From NCBI RefSeq assembly GCF_008370685.1, contig NZ_VTZU01000012.1, forward strand, positions 47,108 to 111,107: a stretch of DNA of 64,000 nt. The letters run 5' to 3'. Each line of letters opens with the position of its first letter. The first letter of the stretch is position 1. The notes beneath the pieces were generated by a model, which worked only from the letters and a program-made list of their open reading frames with translations, did not search any database and was not told the origin of the DNA. This document shows, piece by piece, positions 54,954-63,954 of this stretch. The position numbers were made by a program, and so were the translations under genes. This DNA is from Aquimarina sp. RZ0 (GTDB taxonomy: Bacteria; Bacteroidota; Bacteroidia; Flavobacteriales; Flavobacteriaceae).

Positions 54954-55549
54954 ATAGTTAATTTTTGAGAGAATTTTTGTATTAAATAAGTTAGTAATCC
55001 GATGATGAGATTAAGGGCGGCAGCAATATAAGTCACCGTAGATAATGAAAATAAGGTAAAAAGAAACCATATAGTTATCAGGCAAGCCAATGCCGAACCT
55101 AAAGTATTTACATAATAGAGTTGAGATAGAGAGTTTCCAACAGATCCTGAAACCTTATAAAGATAGGTGACCAATATAGGTAATGTTGCTCCCATACCTA
55201 TAGTAGGGATAATTAGAATCATAAAAACAGTAAAAGGCAAGAACCATGTGGGAAAATGCAATGTTACAAGGGTTATATACTTTATAATAGGAATACTAAA
55301 AATGCCAAACAGACCTATCCCTATCTCAAAAAGAATAAAGAGAAATAAAAGCCTGTTCTTAAATTTTTTAGAAAGATATCCTCCAAATAGGGATCCAATA
55401 CCAAGCCCTAACATAAAAATAGATACTATAATTGTTATAGCTTCTATATTAACTCCAAAGGAAGTAAACAAAACACGTTGCCATACTATTTGATAAATAA
55501 TGGCTGAAAAACCAGATAAAAAGAAAAGGGATACTATTTTTTTTAACAT
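54950..55549 (-). CDS. Membrane half of a spermidine-synthase-like protein
   Basis: 199 residues with about six membrane helices. SGFSAIIYQIVWQRVLFTSF and FMLGLGIGSLFGGYLSKKF match the start of bacterial membrane proteins fused to spermidine-synthase domains, which are usually one chain of 700 or more residues. Here the chain ends after helix six and the next gene starts within its stop. The split looks genuine, since both frames are open and overlapping in a translational-coupling arrangement. Confidence 0.75.
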   Translation of the reverse strand: MLKKIVSLFFLSGFSAIIYQIVWQRVLFTSFGVNIEAITIIVSIFMLGLGIGSLFGGYLSKKFKNRLLFLFILFEIGIGLFGIFSIPIIKYITLVTLHFPTWFLPFTVFMILIIPTIGMGATLPILVTYLYKVSGSVGNSLSQLYYVNTLGSALACLITIWFLFTLFSLSTVTYIAAALNLIIGLLTYLIQKFSQKLTI

Positions 55550-55777
55550 TATTATCTTTTTTTAAATTTAAGAATGATTAGGGTCTATTTAAAAACAATT
55601 TACAAAGGCAAAACCCTTCTCTTTTTTATAAAGATTTTATATCCCCTTGTTTTAAAATCACTGAGTAAAAAATCAGTTTTTTTACCTACACAAAAAGAGT
55701 AAATAGCTATTTTTTGTTTTTCATAAACAAAGAAGTGTAATTTCAAGATTACAATGATGTAAATTAATGGTTCTCTT

Positions 55778-57853
55778 TTAATGTTTTTTTTGAATAGCTT
55801 GTAGTGTTGCTCCACCATGTTTGGTAACCCTGGGTCTGGTCGAAATTTTTAGAGGTTTAAAGGTGATGCCTTTTTCTGTAGCCTTTGTAGCCCATAAATA
55901 TCCATCTCCTGGGTTTAAAACATTCATATCCTGTGGACTTAATATTTCTAGTTGTGTAAGCGAGTATTTTATATGATCCAGCCACTTTGGACTGTTAAAT
56001 TTGTGCAATAGTACCACTGAACTTAACTCTATGATCTCATTAGGTAAACTGGGGGGATCCTGGCTGGCAATAAGTATGTTTACTCCTTTGTGGCGCATTT
56101 CTCTTATGGTAGTAACAATATTGGAAGTAAGTTCTTTATTATCCATATATTTATGAGCCTCATCAAAAACGATGAATTTATTAAAATGATTGCCGTCTAC
56201 TTCCTTTATACCCGAAAAAATATTAAGTATGATAACAAACAACCCCAAAGCTTCATCCTTATCAATAAATTCATCTCTCAGGTCTACAATAATCAACCTG
56301 CCCGGTTTTACAATATCCTTAAGATAAAATGTATCATCAATATACTCTGCAGCAAAATCAATTTTTTGTAGAGCCAGACCTTTTTCAAATTCTGTAAAAA
56401 GAATGGAAGATTCAACATCTCTTCTTATAGCGTCTAGATTTAGGTTTTTTCGATGACTTTTTGCTATGGCTTTCAATTGTTTTACATAGTTGGCATCGGT
56501 TCCTACAGCCCCCAACATAAACATCCAGTCCTGAACTTTTAACTCCTTAGGATTAAAAGCTATAGGGAGTATTTCTATTGATGGATATTCTTCTCTTTTT
56601 TCCAGGAGCTTATCTTTAGGACATAAGATAATAACATCTTCGATATTACCAGGATCTGCTCCGTATACTTTTTTTAGTTTTTTTAATTCCCTATCCTGAT
56701 CGTTTGGGTATATCATAGAAGTAAATTCTGGTTCATATTCCATGCTTTCACTGTAGTGAAAAATAACACCTGCAAGAGGGGATGGAAGTTCAGACACATG
56801 ACTGAATTGCTTCAGTACCATTTCTGAGATAGTTCCAATGGTATAACTCTTTCCGCCTCCTTGAACACCAAAAAGGCTAATAGTGTTGGTTCCACTTAAA
56901 TCTATAGCAATCTTTCCGCCTCTATAACTTTCTCCAATAATTCCAAATTGATTAGTAGGAGAATTGCTTCCTATCAATATATCATAATGAGGTGTTATGT
57001 GCTCAGTAGGTAATGATATGGAATCTACATCCTCAGGCATTCTCCATTTAGAAAAATTTAAAGCAGGGTATGTCGTGAAGATTATTTTGCTTAAGTTTTG
57101 AATATCTTCTTTATGATTGCTGACAAGACTGATCAAATCTCTTTGTAATACATCTTGTCTTGCCGGTAAGAATGAGATTCGATCATAAATCGTTTTTTCT
57201 GAGGCGCATAAAACATGAATACTTTTCAAATTAATATCCAATCGCTGCCTAATTGTGTTATGATCTCTAATCAGATCTTCATCTGGTATTAATCCCAATA
57301 AAAAAATAAAGTTTCCTATATTTTTTGCGTTAAACCCATATGTATGGAGAGCAATTAAATAGTTGATTGTGCAATAGATATCAAGAGGATTGGGTTTAAT
57401 ATAATCTAAACAATTCAGAATATCCTCTTTTATGATTTTATAATAATCCTCAGGAGCTTTAGCAAGTAATTTTGTAAAGGTTTGTGTTTGCAAATCCCAA
57501 GAAAATAATTCATCCATTTCTTTTATCCCAATAATATTTTCTACAACAGATATTACTGGAGAAGGTATCAAAATTAAAAAGGCTTTATTTTTATTTTGTA
57601 AAAGAGGAAAAAATTTAGATACTGAAATATATTTTTGATCATCGCATAATTCTGAATCAAGAATGTAGGGTGATATCGATGGATATTCTGAGTTAAGAAT
57701 TTCCCAAATGTATTCCATACTATTTGAATTATATCCCTTTATCCCATATACTTCACCCGGCTGTATTTTTAAGAGTTCTTCTTGGATGAATATTGTAAAT
57801 TCATCCATAATAGATTTATAATTAAAACTTAATGTTGAAATATCTTTTATCAT
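55778..57853 (-). CDS. HerA/FtsK-superfamily ATPase
   Basis: 691 residues. The N-terminal half (about 1-285) has no motif that I recognise. From about 290 it carries a HerA-like region: FGIIGESYRGGKIAIDL, the Walker A GVQGGGKSYT (329-338), Walker B KFIVFDEAHKYMD (Asp564, Glu565) and a sensor-like NILIASQDPPSLP. Such hexameric motors move DNA (HerA) or power type IV secretion (VirB4/TraG-type are relatives). It lies downstream of VirB3-, VirB2- and VirB8-like genes on the same strand, and no relaxase or coupling protein is visible. A standalone antiviral ATPase is the alternative. Confidence 0.78.
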   Translation of the reverse strand: MIKDISTLSFNYKSIMDEFTIFIQEELLKIQPGEVYGIKGYNSNSMEYIWEILNSEYPSISPYILDSELCDDQKYISVSKFFPLLQNKNKAFLILIPSPVISVVENIIGIKEMDELFSWDLQTQTFTKLLAKAPEDYYKIIKEDILNCLDYIKPNPLDIYCTINYLIALHTYGFNAKNIGNFIFLLGLIPDEDLIRDHNTIRQRLDINLKSIHVLCASEKTIYDRISFLPARQDVLQRDLISLVSNHKEDIQNLSKIIFTTYPALNFSKWRMPEDVDSISLPTEHITPHYDILIGSNSPTNQFGIIGESYRGGKIAIDLSGTNTISLFGVQGGGKSYTIGTISEMVLKQFSHVSELPSPLAGVIFHYSESMEYEPEFTSMIYPNDQDRELKKLKKVYGADPGNIEDVIILCPKDKLLEKREEYPSIEILPIAFNPKELKVQDWMFMLGAVGTDANYVKQLKAIAKSHRKNLNLDAIRRDVESSILFTEFEKGLALQKIDFAAEYIDDTFYLKDIVKPGRLIIVDLRDEFIDKDEALGLFVIILNIFSGIKEVDGNHFNKFIVFDEAHKYMDNKELTSNIVTTIREMRHKGVNILIASQDPPSLPNEIIELSSVVLLHKFNSPKWLDHIKYSLTQLEILSPQDMNVLNPGDGYLWATKATEKGITFKPLKISTRPRVTKHGGATLQAIQKKH

Positions 57854-58076
57854 TTCAATATCTTTTTAATGTTGTCTTCGCAGAGAAAGATCTCAGGGTT
57901 AAGCCGAAGGTTTTAGTGTTTTCAAAACAAGAGGGTATGAGCGCTCAAAAAGACAATTTTACATGTCTTGGTCTATCTTATTGGTAGATCAAAATTTAAA
58001 ATAGAATTGAGAATAATTTAGCTAGCTTTAATTCTTTGAAATTCATCAATGATCAAAAAAAATATTCCATAAACCT

Positions 58077-58313
58077 CTAGTTTTTGATAATAATTCCATC
58101 ACCGTCTTTAAAATTACCTGTAATAATTACAATGAGATCAATAAGAGCCCAAATGCCAAGTCCACCAAAAGTAAGGAGCATAAAAATTCCTGTCCATGGT
58201 TTCCTAACATAAAATCTATGAATTCCTAGTGGTGCAAGAAAAAAGCACAGTAATAATGTGACCATAAAATTTTTGTTACTTTTCTTAACTGTTTCCATTG
58301 TTAATGTTTCCAT
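58077..58313 (-). CDS. TM2-domain protein
   Basis: 78 residues. The TM2 domain has MVTLLLCFFLAPLGIHRFYV, then RKPWTGIFMLLTFGGLGIWA and LIDLIVIITG: two helices joined by the conserved GxHRFY-type turn and an aspartate in the second helix. The domain is found in many bacteria near diverse systems and its role is unknown. A second ATG five codons in is possible. It lies 220 bp downstream of the ATPase start, in the same direction. Confidence 0.9.
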   Translation of the reverse strand: METLTMETVKKSNKNFMVTLLLCFFLAPLGIHRFYVRKPWTGIFMLLTFGGLGIWALIDLIVIITGNFKDGDGIIIKN

Positions 58314-58731
58314 AATGTTATAGTTTTAAATTTTTGTTTTATTAATTTTTGTTTTATTAAATTTTGTTGTTGTTGCTTGGAGTTATTACTTACCTTACGC
58401 AATTGGATAAGTATTTTCTTCGTTTTAACAAAAAAACCTTTTGGTAAATCTCTTTTTTCTTAAAAAATAATATTTGCCGTAGTTTTAGCCATTAAATTGA
58501 GTTTAGATAATATCGAACAGATCAATTAGATTTGATTGTAATGCATTAATAGTTATTTAAATAAAATCTTCTCAACAATACTGTTTAATTTTAAAAAATG
58601 TGCGTAAGGTGAATTAATTTGATTATCCTTTTAGTTTTTAAAACACTGTTTTATATTTATCTATTTAAAAATTGAATCAAAGAGTACTCTCATTAATCAG
58701 TGCTGAAACAGCAGATTGCACAATTTTTTAG
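58314..58731. other. Intergenic region between TraK-like and TM2 genes
   Basis: 418 bp, no gene seen. A TTTTTGTTTTATTAA motif is repeated twice just before the TM2 gene (58333-58361). Otherwise AT-rich. Confidence 0.4.
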
Positions 58732-59340
58732 TTAGTAAGTTTTTATCATGTAATTTTCAATCAATAATCCATGAGGGTTTTTTTCTGACCTGCTTATATT
58801 TTGAAGCCGAAAGGAAGTGTATAAATTATTTACACTTTCTAGCTGATTATCTGTTCTTTTTACAATTACTTTTCCATAGAACTCCCCTCTATATGGATGA
58901 CTGCTGTCATCAACTTTTATAGAATCGATTTGTAAATGATGTTCAAAATTATTAGATAATAGATCAGAATAATGACCATTGTGTTTTCGTGTCAGATACA
59001 GGTCTTTCCCGGAACTTCCAATAAGATGAAGTGCTTTGTCGATTCTCTGTTCATAATTAAACTGATCAATTTCAAAAAAATGTTTATGAAAAACCTTGAT
59101 GTGATCTATGATTTCAGGTTTTCTGGTTTGATCTACCTGATATTTGTCTATGCTATTGATAAGGATAGCTTTTCCGTCGTTAGTTAATAAATATGTTGTA
59201 TCAATATATTTAGTACTTACACGATAAGACCATAGCATACTTCCAAAAGAAATTAATACACAGAGAGCAAAACTGGTAAATAAAGCAATTTTAATAGTGG
59301 TAAAAGTCTTTGGTATATTTTTTAAAGAATCTAACTCCAT
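58732..59340 (-). CDS. Conjugative transfer protein TraK-like (VirB8 family)
   Basis: 202 residues. A membrane helix at about 17-36 (IKIALFTSFALCVLISFGSM) is followed by a periplasmic domain. Family marks include HIKVFHKHFFEI and RALHLIGSSGKDLY-type stretches, QIDSIKVDDSSHPYRGEFYG, and the C-terminal RLQNISRSEKNPHGLLIENY. These match the Bacteroidota conjugative transposon TraK proteins, VirB8-like inner-membrane scaffold proteins. It is separated from the VirB2-like gene by 540 bp. Confidence 0.85.
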   Translation of the reverse strand: MELDSLKNIPKTFTTIKIALFTSFALCVLISFGSMLWSYRVSTKYIDTTYLLTNDGKAILINSIDKYQVDQTRKPEIIDHIKVFHKHFFEIDQFNYEQRIDKALHLIGSSGKDLYLTRKHNGHYSDLLSNNFEHHLQIDSIKVDDSSHPYRGEFYGKVIVKRTDNQLESVNNLYTSFRLQNISRSEKNPHGLLIENYMIKTY

Positions 59341-59884
59341 GGTTTCAAGATTTTATTTTTTAAAAATGAAGGAAAACTTCACAAGGTGTTTTAGAAGCGG
59401 TTTAATCTTTTCTCAATTCGCTATAAAAATGTCCTTTTTCATTCAATTTTTGTCTTTTTTTTATATCGTAGTGCTGCTATGAAGTGCAAAAAACATTTTG
59501 ATGGATTAAAAACTACTATTTTTCGCTAGAATCAAAAAAGTTTAAATTACTTCTATTAAAATACGTAACAAAATGATACTTTTAAATAGATATAAGATAG
59601 AAAAACTGTGCCTGAGAATTTAATAAATTATTAGGGTTACCCATTTAGTTCTCAAAGTGTTGAAAATGAGCAGTAATTTTTTTTGAAAATTTTGACCGTT
59701 TTGCCATAAAACTCAATATTTATAATCCTTAAGCTGATATAATTAATATTATTCCTGCGACTTAATTGGGTAACCCTATAAATTATAAAACAGTTTTTGA
59801 TTTACACTAATTAATATTCATCGAAGTTCTATCTGGAATACTGTTTTTTTAACTTGAAAAAAACATTTTAAATAGCTTGTTATA
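59341..59884. other. Intergenic region holding a short mobile element
   Basis: 544 bp. The 147-bp element at 59632-59778 with its 8-bp direct repeats fills the middle. No ORF is convincing. Confidence 0.55.
59632..59778. mobile_element. Single-copy MITE-like element with 8-bp target duplication
   Basis: 147 bp. The left end TAGGGTTACCCATTTA and the right end TTAATTGGGTAACCCTA are terminal inverted repeats. Exact 8-bp direct repeats TAAATTAT flank it (59624-59631 and 59779-59786). No ORF and no related copy seen in this window. Its 8-bp duplication means a different transposase from the family-1 elements. Confidence 0.78.
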
Positions 59885-60190
59885 TTATACAAAAACATTT
59901 ACTATTAGTGCAGCTAATCCAAATACTGCCAAACCAATTACAAACTTGATAAAGTTTTTCTGAGCCTGATCATTTCCTTGCATATATTGAATGAAAATCA
60001 GGAAACCACCTACGATTGCAAAAACACCTACAGCAGCATTTAGCGAAGTACTGATAGTAGATCCCCAAGAAGAGATTTTATTAGCTATTCCGGAACCTCC
60101 GCCTCCGGAAGCTGATGCGAAACTTGAGGTTAGTAAACATGCCATAATCACTAATTGCTTAGCTCTTTTTTTAAATTTAATTATTTTCAT
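59885..60190 (-). CDS. VirB2/TraE-like pilin-type protein
   Basis: 101 residues from the ATG at 60190. A signal-type N-terminus (ending FASASG) is followed by a Gly/Ser-rich linker and two hydrophobic helices (AAVGVFAIVGGFLIFIQYM and FVIGLAVFGLAALIVNVF). This is the VirB2/TrbC pilin shape, and it resembles the DUF4134 TraE of Bacteroides conjugative transposons. A TTG start at 60196 is also open. It overlaps the 3' end of the VirB3-like gene by 14 bases. Confidence 0.75.
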   Translation of the reverse strand: MKIIKFKKRAKQLVIMACLLTSSFASASGGGGSGIANKISSWGSTISTSLNAAVGVFAIVGGFLIFIQYMQGNDQAQKNFIKFVIGLAVFGLAALIVNVFV

Positions 60191-60479
60191 TTTCAACAGA
60201 TTTATTATTAATTATTCTTTTAATTGGCGTATCCATAAGGATGATTTTAGAGTCTGTTAAATATTTAATATACTCAAACAGTTCTCCCTCTCTTTTAAAT
60301 TTCTTCTTCATCCATATATATATAACTAATAGTACTGGGCATATTAGAGAAATTAAAAAGTTGGTAAATACAGTAAACATAAAGAATAGACTAGTTATGA
60401 TTATGAAAACTACTGTCTTTAGAGGTATTCCAAATACTACAGGAACTTTTTCTAGTTCTTTTGGGATCTTAAATTCCAT
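60177..60479 (-). CDS. VirB3/TraF-like membrane protein
   Basis: 100 residues. KVPVVFGIPLKTVVFIIITS and ISLICPVLLVIYIWMKKKF form two membrane helices in the pattern of VirB3/DUF4133 (TraF) proteins, which have a short N-terminal linker followed by a hairpin of helices. The C-terminal half is soluble. It overlaps the VirB2-like gene, which is unusual in order, as VirB2 normally comes before VirB3. Confidence 0.7.
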   Translation of the reverse strand: MEFKIPKELEKVPVVFGIPLKTVVFIIITSLFFMFTVFTNFLISLICPVLLVIYIWMKKKFKREGELFEYIKYLTDSKIILMDTPIKRIINNKSVENENN

Positions 60480-61265
60480 TGTTAAAGCTATATTATATGA
60501 GGTTAAAAAATGATCTCTAAATGAGTTACCATCATAAAAACAAACAAGGAATCAAACTACCCTATAAGTTTCTAAAATTTTTAACTGATATATTAAATAA
60601 AAATATTGGTTTTGATTACTAAAAACTAAATAGATGGGTGTTAAGATTCACTCAATCAGTTAGTTAATTTGATTAGTTTGATATCAGAGATAGGTTGTAA
60701 TTGTTTTAACAACACGGAGAAAAACATTTGAATTTAATCAAAAGTGTTTAGAATAACTGAGAGTATGTTTAAAAAGAATACAAATTGAAAATCAATAGTT
60801 TGAGGTTCTGAGTACACTTCAAATTATGAGTATATCGAGATATTTACATTAATTTGAAGTAAGCTCACGGTTCTTAAAATATTTGTTTTCAAGAAGTAAG
60901 GTTTTTAAACAAGCTCTAAGATCTATTCTCAGTAAGAACCGATCTTGTTTATATGGGTTGTGATAAAAATCCCACTAAAATTCTAGTATTAAATTCAAAA
61001 AATGAAAAAAGAATTTTAATAATTGCATAGGGTGATTGTCTGCTTCAGATGTCTTTAGAAAAAGTACCTGACATGAAATCAAAGTGTTTAGATTACACTT
61101 TTCAGTTATAGATTAAGCAGGTACATTAATAGTTTGCTATTTAGTTTGTATTGATTTTGATAAATCCTTTTTATAAATGATACTTGACAGCAGCTATCAA
61201 TCGCATTAATTATTAAACAATTAATATCTATAATTTAACACTTTCTTAGAACTAATAAATAACTT
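60480..61265. other. Divergent intergenic region with family-3 element
   Basis: 786 bp between the VirB3-like gene and the OmpA-family gene. It holds the family-3 element at 60760-60917. No gene or terminator seen. Confidence 0.5.
60760..60917 (-). mobile_element. MITE-like element, family 3, copy 3
   Basis: 158 bp. On the minus strand it begins AGAGCTTGTTTAAAAA and ends TTTTTAAACATACTCT. It is very close to copy 2 at 7779-7935 along its whole length, in opposite orientation. Confidence 0.8.
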
Positions 61266-63200
61266 ATGAAATCACAGAAAATTATCCTATTATGCGTCTC
61301 TTTTTTTTGTTTTATGACTACGATTTCTCAGGAAAGTAAAAAAAAATTATCAATAGCGCATTCAAAATTCGAAAAATATGCTTTTGCTGACGCTAGGGAG
61401 ATGTACTTAGAATTAGCTGCGACTGGTTATAGACCGGCAGATCTGTTAATGAAACTAGGTGATTCGTATTATTTTAATGGAGAGCTACAAAATGCTTTTG
61501 AGTGGTATGCTGAATTGATCACCAAATTTTCAGATTATGATGCAGAATATTTATTTAGATATGCGCAAACTCTTAAAAACATAGAATTATATGATGAAGC
61601 GAATAACAGGATGAAAGAATATTACCTGAAAAAAGGAATTAGTTATAGTGACCTTTTTAAAAACAAAGAGCGTAATTATCTGGAATTAATAGACTTGCAA
61701 TCTGATAATGCTAAAATACTAAACTTCGAATTCAACTCTATTTACTCAGAATCATCTCCAGGTTTTATGCCCGATGGAGGCGTGAGTTTCTCCTCATCCA
61801 GAGATATGTCTTCAAAAGAAAAAGACACTCGTAATAATCAACCTTTTAAAGATTTGTATTTTTATAAAGAAGGTAAGATTACTAAATTCCCATCACCGGT
61901 CAATACAAAAAATTCTGAAGTTTCTGTAGCATTTACAAAAAATGGGGATACGATTTACTTTACAAGAAGTAGTAACTTAAATGGTGAGAAAATAAGCAAA
62001 TACAGGAGCACTGCTCATTCTAAATTATATCGCGCCATATTCAAAAAAGGTAAGTGGAAAAATATAAAAGAATTACCATTTAACGATTCCAAATATTCTG
62101 TGGCTGATCCGTGTATAAGTCCTGATGGTAAAAAATTATTTTTTACCAGTGATATGCCGGGTGGATTTGGGAAAATGGATATTTATGAAGTAGAAATCCT
62201 CAAAAAAGGAAAATTTGGGAAACCTAAAAATGTAGGTAGCAAAATTAATACTATAGGTAATGAAGTAACACCTTTTCTTGGCAAAGAAAAAGAATTATAT
62301 TTTGCCAGTAACGGACAATTAGGATTAGGAGGGTTAGATATTTTTGTGAGTGAATGTCCAAATGGAGAATATTTAGCCCCTGTTAATCTAGGAAAACCTA
62401 TAAATAGTCCTGGAAATGATTTTGGCTTTGTAATCAATCAGGATTTAAAAGAAGGGTACTTTGCAAGTAATAGATCAGAAACTATTGGAGATAATGATAT
62501 CTTTAAATTTAAATTAAAGAAAAAACTAATCACAAAATATAATCAGACACTTCAAATAAAAATTAAGGATGCTATAACAAAAAACAGCCTGGGAGGAATT
62601 GGATTATTATTATTTAATGAAAAAGGGGATATAATCGAAAGAGCTTCTACAAATGAAAACGGGTTTTACGAATTTGATATTAATTGCTCTCAATCCTACA
62701 TTATTAGAACCTCTAATGACATCTATAGAACGGAAGAAGTTGTATTTCAATCAAATTACGAAATTCATAAAAAACATATGCTGGATATTGATTTATACCG
62801 AGGGGAAAATCTAGCAAGGATTAGCTTTCCGGCAAGAAATGACCTTAATGATATATTACAATCATCTACTATTTATTTTGATGAGGATGGGGGAGATCTA
62901 AAATCTAGTGATAAAATTGAACTAATGGATGTCATAGGATTACTTACAGCCAACCCTGATTTAAAAATAGAAGTGAAAGGCTATACAGATAATCAGGGAA
63001 ATCGTGACTATAATCATATATTAAGCTTAAAAAGATCTATGAGTATTAAAAATTATCTGGTTCAAGATGGTCATATAAATCCCAATAGGATAAAAGCCAT
63101 CGGTAATGGGGAATTAAACCCAAGGGTTGATTGCGGAGATGATTGTTCTGAAAATGAACATCGACTTAACAGGCGGGGCGAATTAGTAGTGGTGCAATGA
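61266..63200 (+). CDS. PorE-like OmpA-family outer-membrane protein
   Basis: 644 residues. Signal peptide about 1-23. TPR-like helices (about 25-130) are followed by a PD40/WD40-like propeller (about 160-410, with repeats such as DPCISPDGKKLFFTSDMPGG). A carboxypeptidase-regulatory-like domain comes next (about 425-500, SLGGIGLLLFNEKGDI). The C-terminal OmpA peptidoglycan-binding domain has STIYFDEDGGDLKSSDKIEL and KIEVKGYTDNQGNRDYNHIL. This domain order matches the T9SS-associated PorE of Porphyromonas. In flavobacteria such proteins usually pair with PorP/SprF-like proteins, but no PorP partner is visible here. Confidence 0.85.
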   Translation: MKSQKIILLCVSFFCFMTTISQESKKKLSIAHSKFEKYAFADAREMYLELAATGYRPADLLMKLGDSYYFNGELQNAFEWYAELITKFSDYDAEYLFRYAQTLKNIELYDEANNRMKEYYLKKGISYSDLFKNKERNYLELIDLQSDNAKILNFEFNSIYSESSPGFMPDGGVSFSSSRDMSSKEKDTRNNQPFKDLYFYKEGKITKFPSPVNTKNSEVSVAFTKNGDTIYFTRSSNLNGEKISKYRSTAHSKLYRAIFKKGKWKNIKELPFNDSKYSVADPCISPDGKKLFFTSDMPGGFGKMDIYEVEILKKGKFGKPKNVGSKINTIGNEVTPFLGKEKELYFASNGQLGLGGLDIFVSECPNGEYLAPVNLGKPINSPGNDFGFVINQDLKEGYFASNRSETIGDNDIFKFKLKKKLITKYNQTLQIKIKDAITKNSLGGIGLLLFNEKGDIIERASTNENGFYEFDINCSQSYIIRTSNDIYRTEEVVFQSNYEIHKKHMLDIDLYRGENLARISFPARNDLNDILQSSTIYFDEDGGDLKSSDKIELMDVIGLLTANPDLKIEVKGYTDNQGNRDYNHILSLKRSMSIKNYLVQDGHINPNRIKAIGNGELNPRVDCGDDCSENEHRLNRRGELVVVQ

Positions 63201-63491
63201 CACCTCAATCGAATACATTCAAAACCTAATATGTGAAATTAAAAGTTTCCTTACCGTCTCTATTGAAGGAATCTCATTTGAATAATCATCATAATTTTTG
63301 AACTATTCAAATTCGTTTATGACCAAATAGATAATCAATAAATATTCTTTTGACCTACGAACGAAACAGCTCAAAATAATGATCCTTATTTCGGAAAAAA
63401 CTACTTTTTTGAGGGTATGGTTATCTGTAAAGTATTTTATAATATAAAAATGCACAATATAAACTAGAGTATAAATCAAAAATCTTAAAAT

Positions 63492-63770
63492 ATGGAAAAA
63501 CTACAATCAAGAGCATCAGTACCAACCCAGAAACCAATGATACCCAGAGCAGAAGCCCATAATAAATTAGAACTTAAAATTACAGCGAGGTATGGTGAAA
63601 AATCTGATCTTAAAACTAGTATAAGAAATAAAGCGAAAATGGAATTGACCATTTATCTAAAGAGCCATACAAAAGGGGTTAGCTCTTCTCAATTAGATAA
63701 ATTTATAGATGATGCCCAAAATAAAGTAGATAAGAAAAATAATAAGAGGATTAAGAAAGTAAAAAGATAA
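63492..63770 (+). CDS. Small basic hypothetical protein
   Basis: 92 residues, strongly basic, ending NKVDKKNNKRIKKVKR. A Pro/Ala-rich start is followed by ARYGEKSDLKTSIRNKAKME and SSSQLDKFIDDAQNKVDKK, which look helical. I recognise no family. The A-rich leader before the ATG suggests good translation. A terminator follows. It might bind nucleic acid. Confidence 0.5.
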   Translation: MEKLQSRASVPTQKPMIPRAEAHNKLELKITARYGEKSDLKTSIRNKAKMELTIYLKSHTKGVSSSQLDKFIDDAQNKVDKKNNKRIKKVKR

Positions 63771-63814
63771 GAAAATAAGATTATAGCGATTTACTCCTCA
63801 AATCCTATAGGTGT

Positions 63815-63864
63815 ATGGCCGAGGGATTATGATTCTCAACTGTAAAATAATCTTCGGCCATTTT
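63815..63864 (+). terminator. Terminator after the small basic gene
   Basis: ATGGCCGAGGGATTAT pairs with ATAATCTTCGGCCAT around a loop of about 16 nt, followed by TTTT. Confidence 0.75.
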
Positions 63865-63904
63865 AATCTCATCGGAAGTGTAATTATAACCCTGTCTCAG
63901 GGTT

Positions 63905-63954
63905 AAGCCCCAGGAGGGCTCTGGGAGCTAGCTCCCAGAGCCCTCCTGGGGCTT
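63905..63954. repeat. Perfect 50-bp GC-rich palindrome
   Basis: Positions 63905-63929 and 63930-63954 are exact reverse complements with no loop (centre GGGAGCTAGCTCCC). The arms are about two-thirds G+C in a markedly AT-rich surround. CCCTG-TCT-CAGGG lies just before it. No T-run follows, so a terminator role is not clear. Confidence 0.9.

Noticed and set aside
55600..55818. 72-residue minus-strand ORF downstream of the HerA gene
   Set aside because: It overlaps the end of the ATPase gene, has no motif and has a weak start context.
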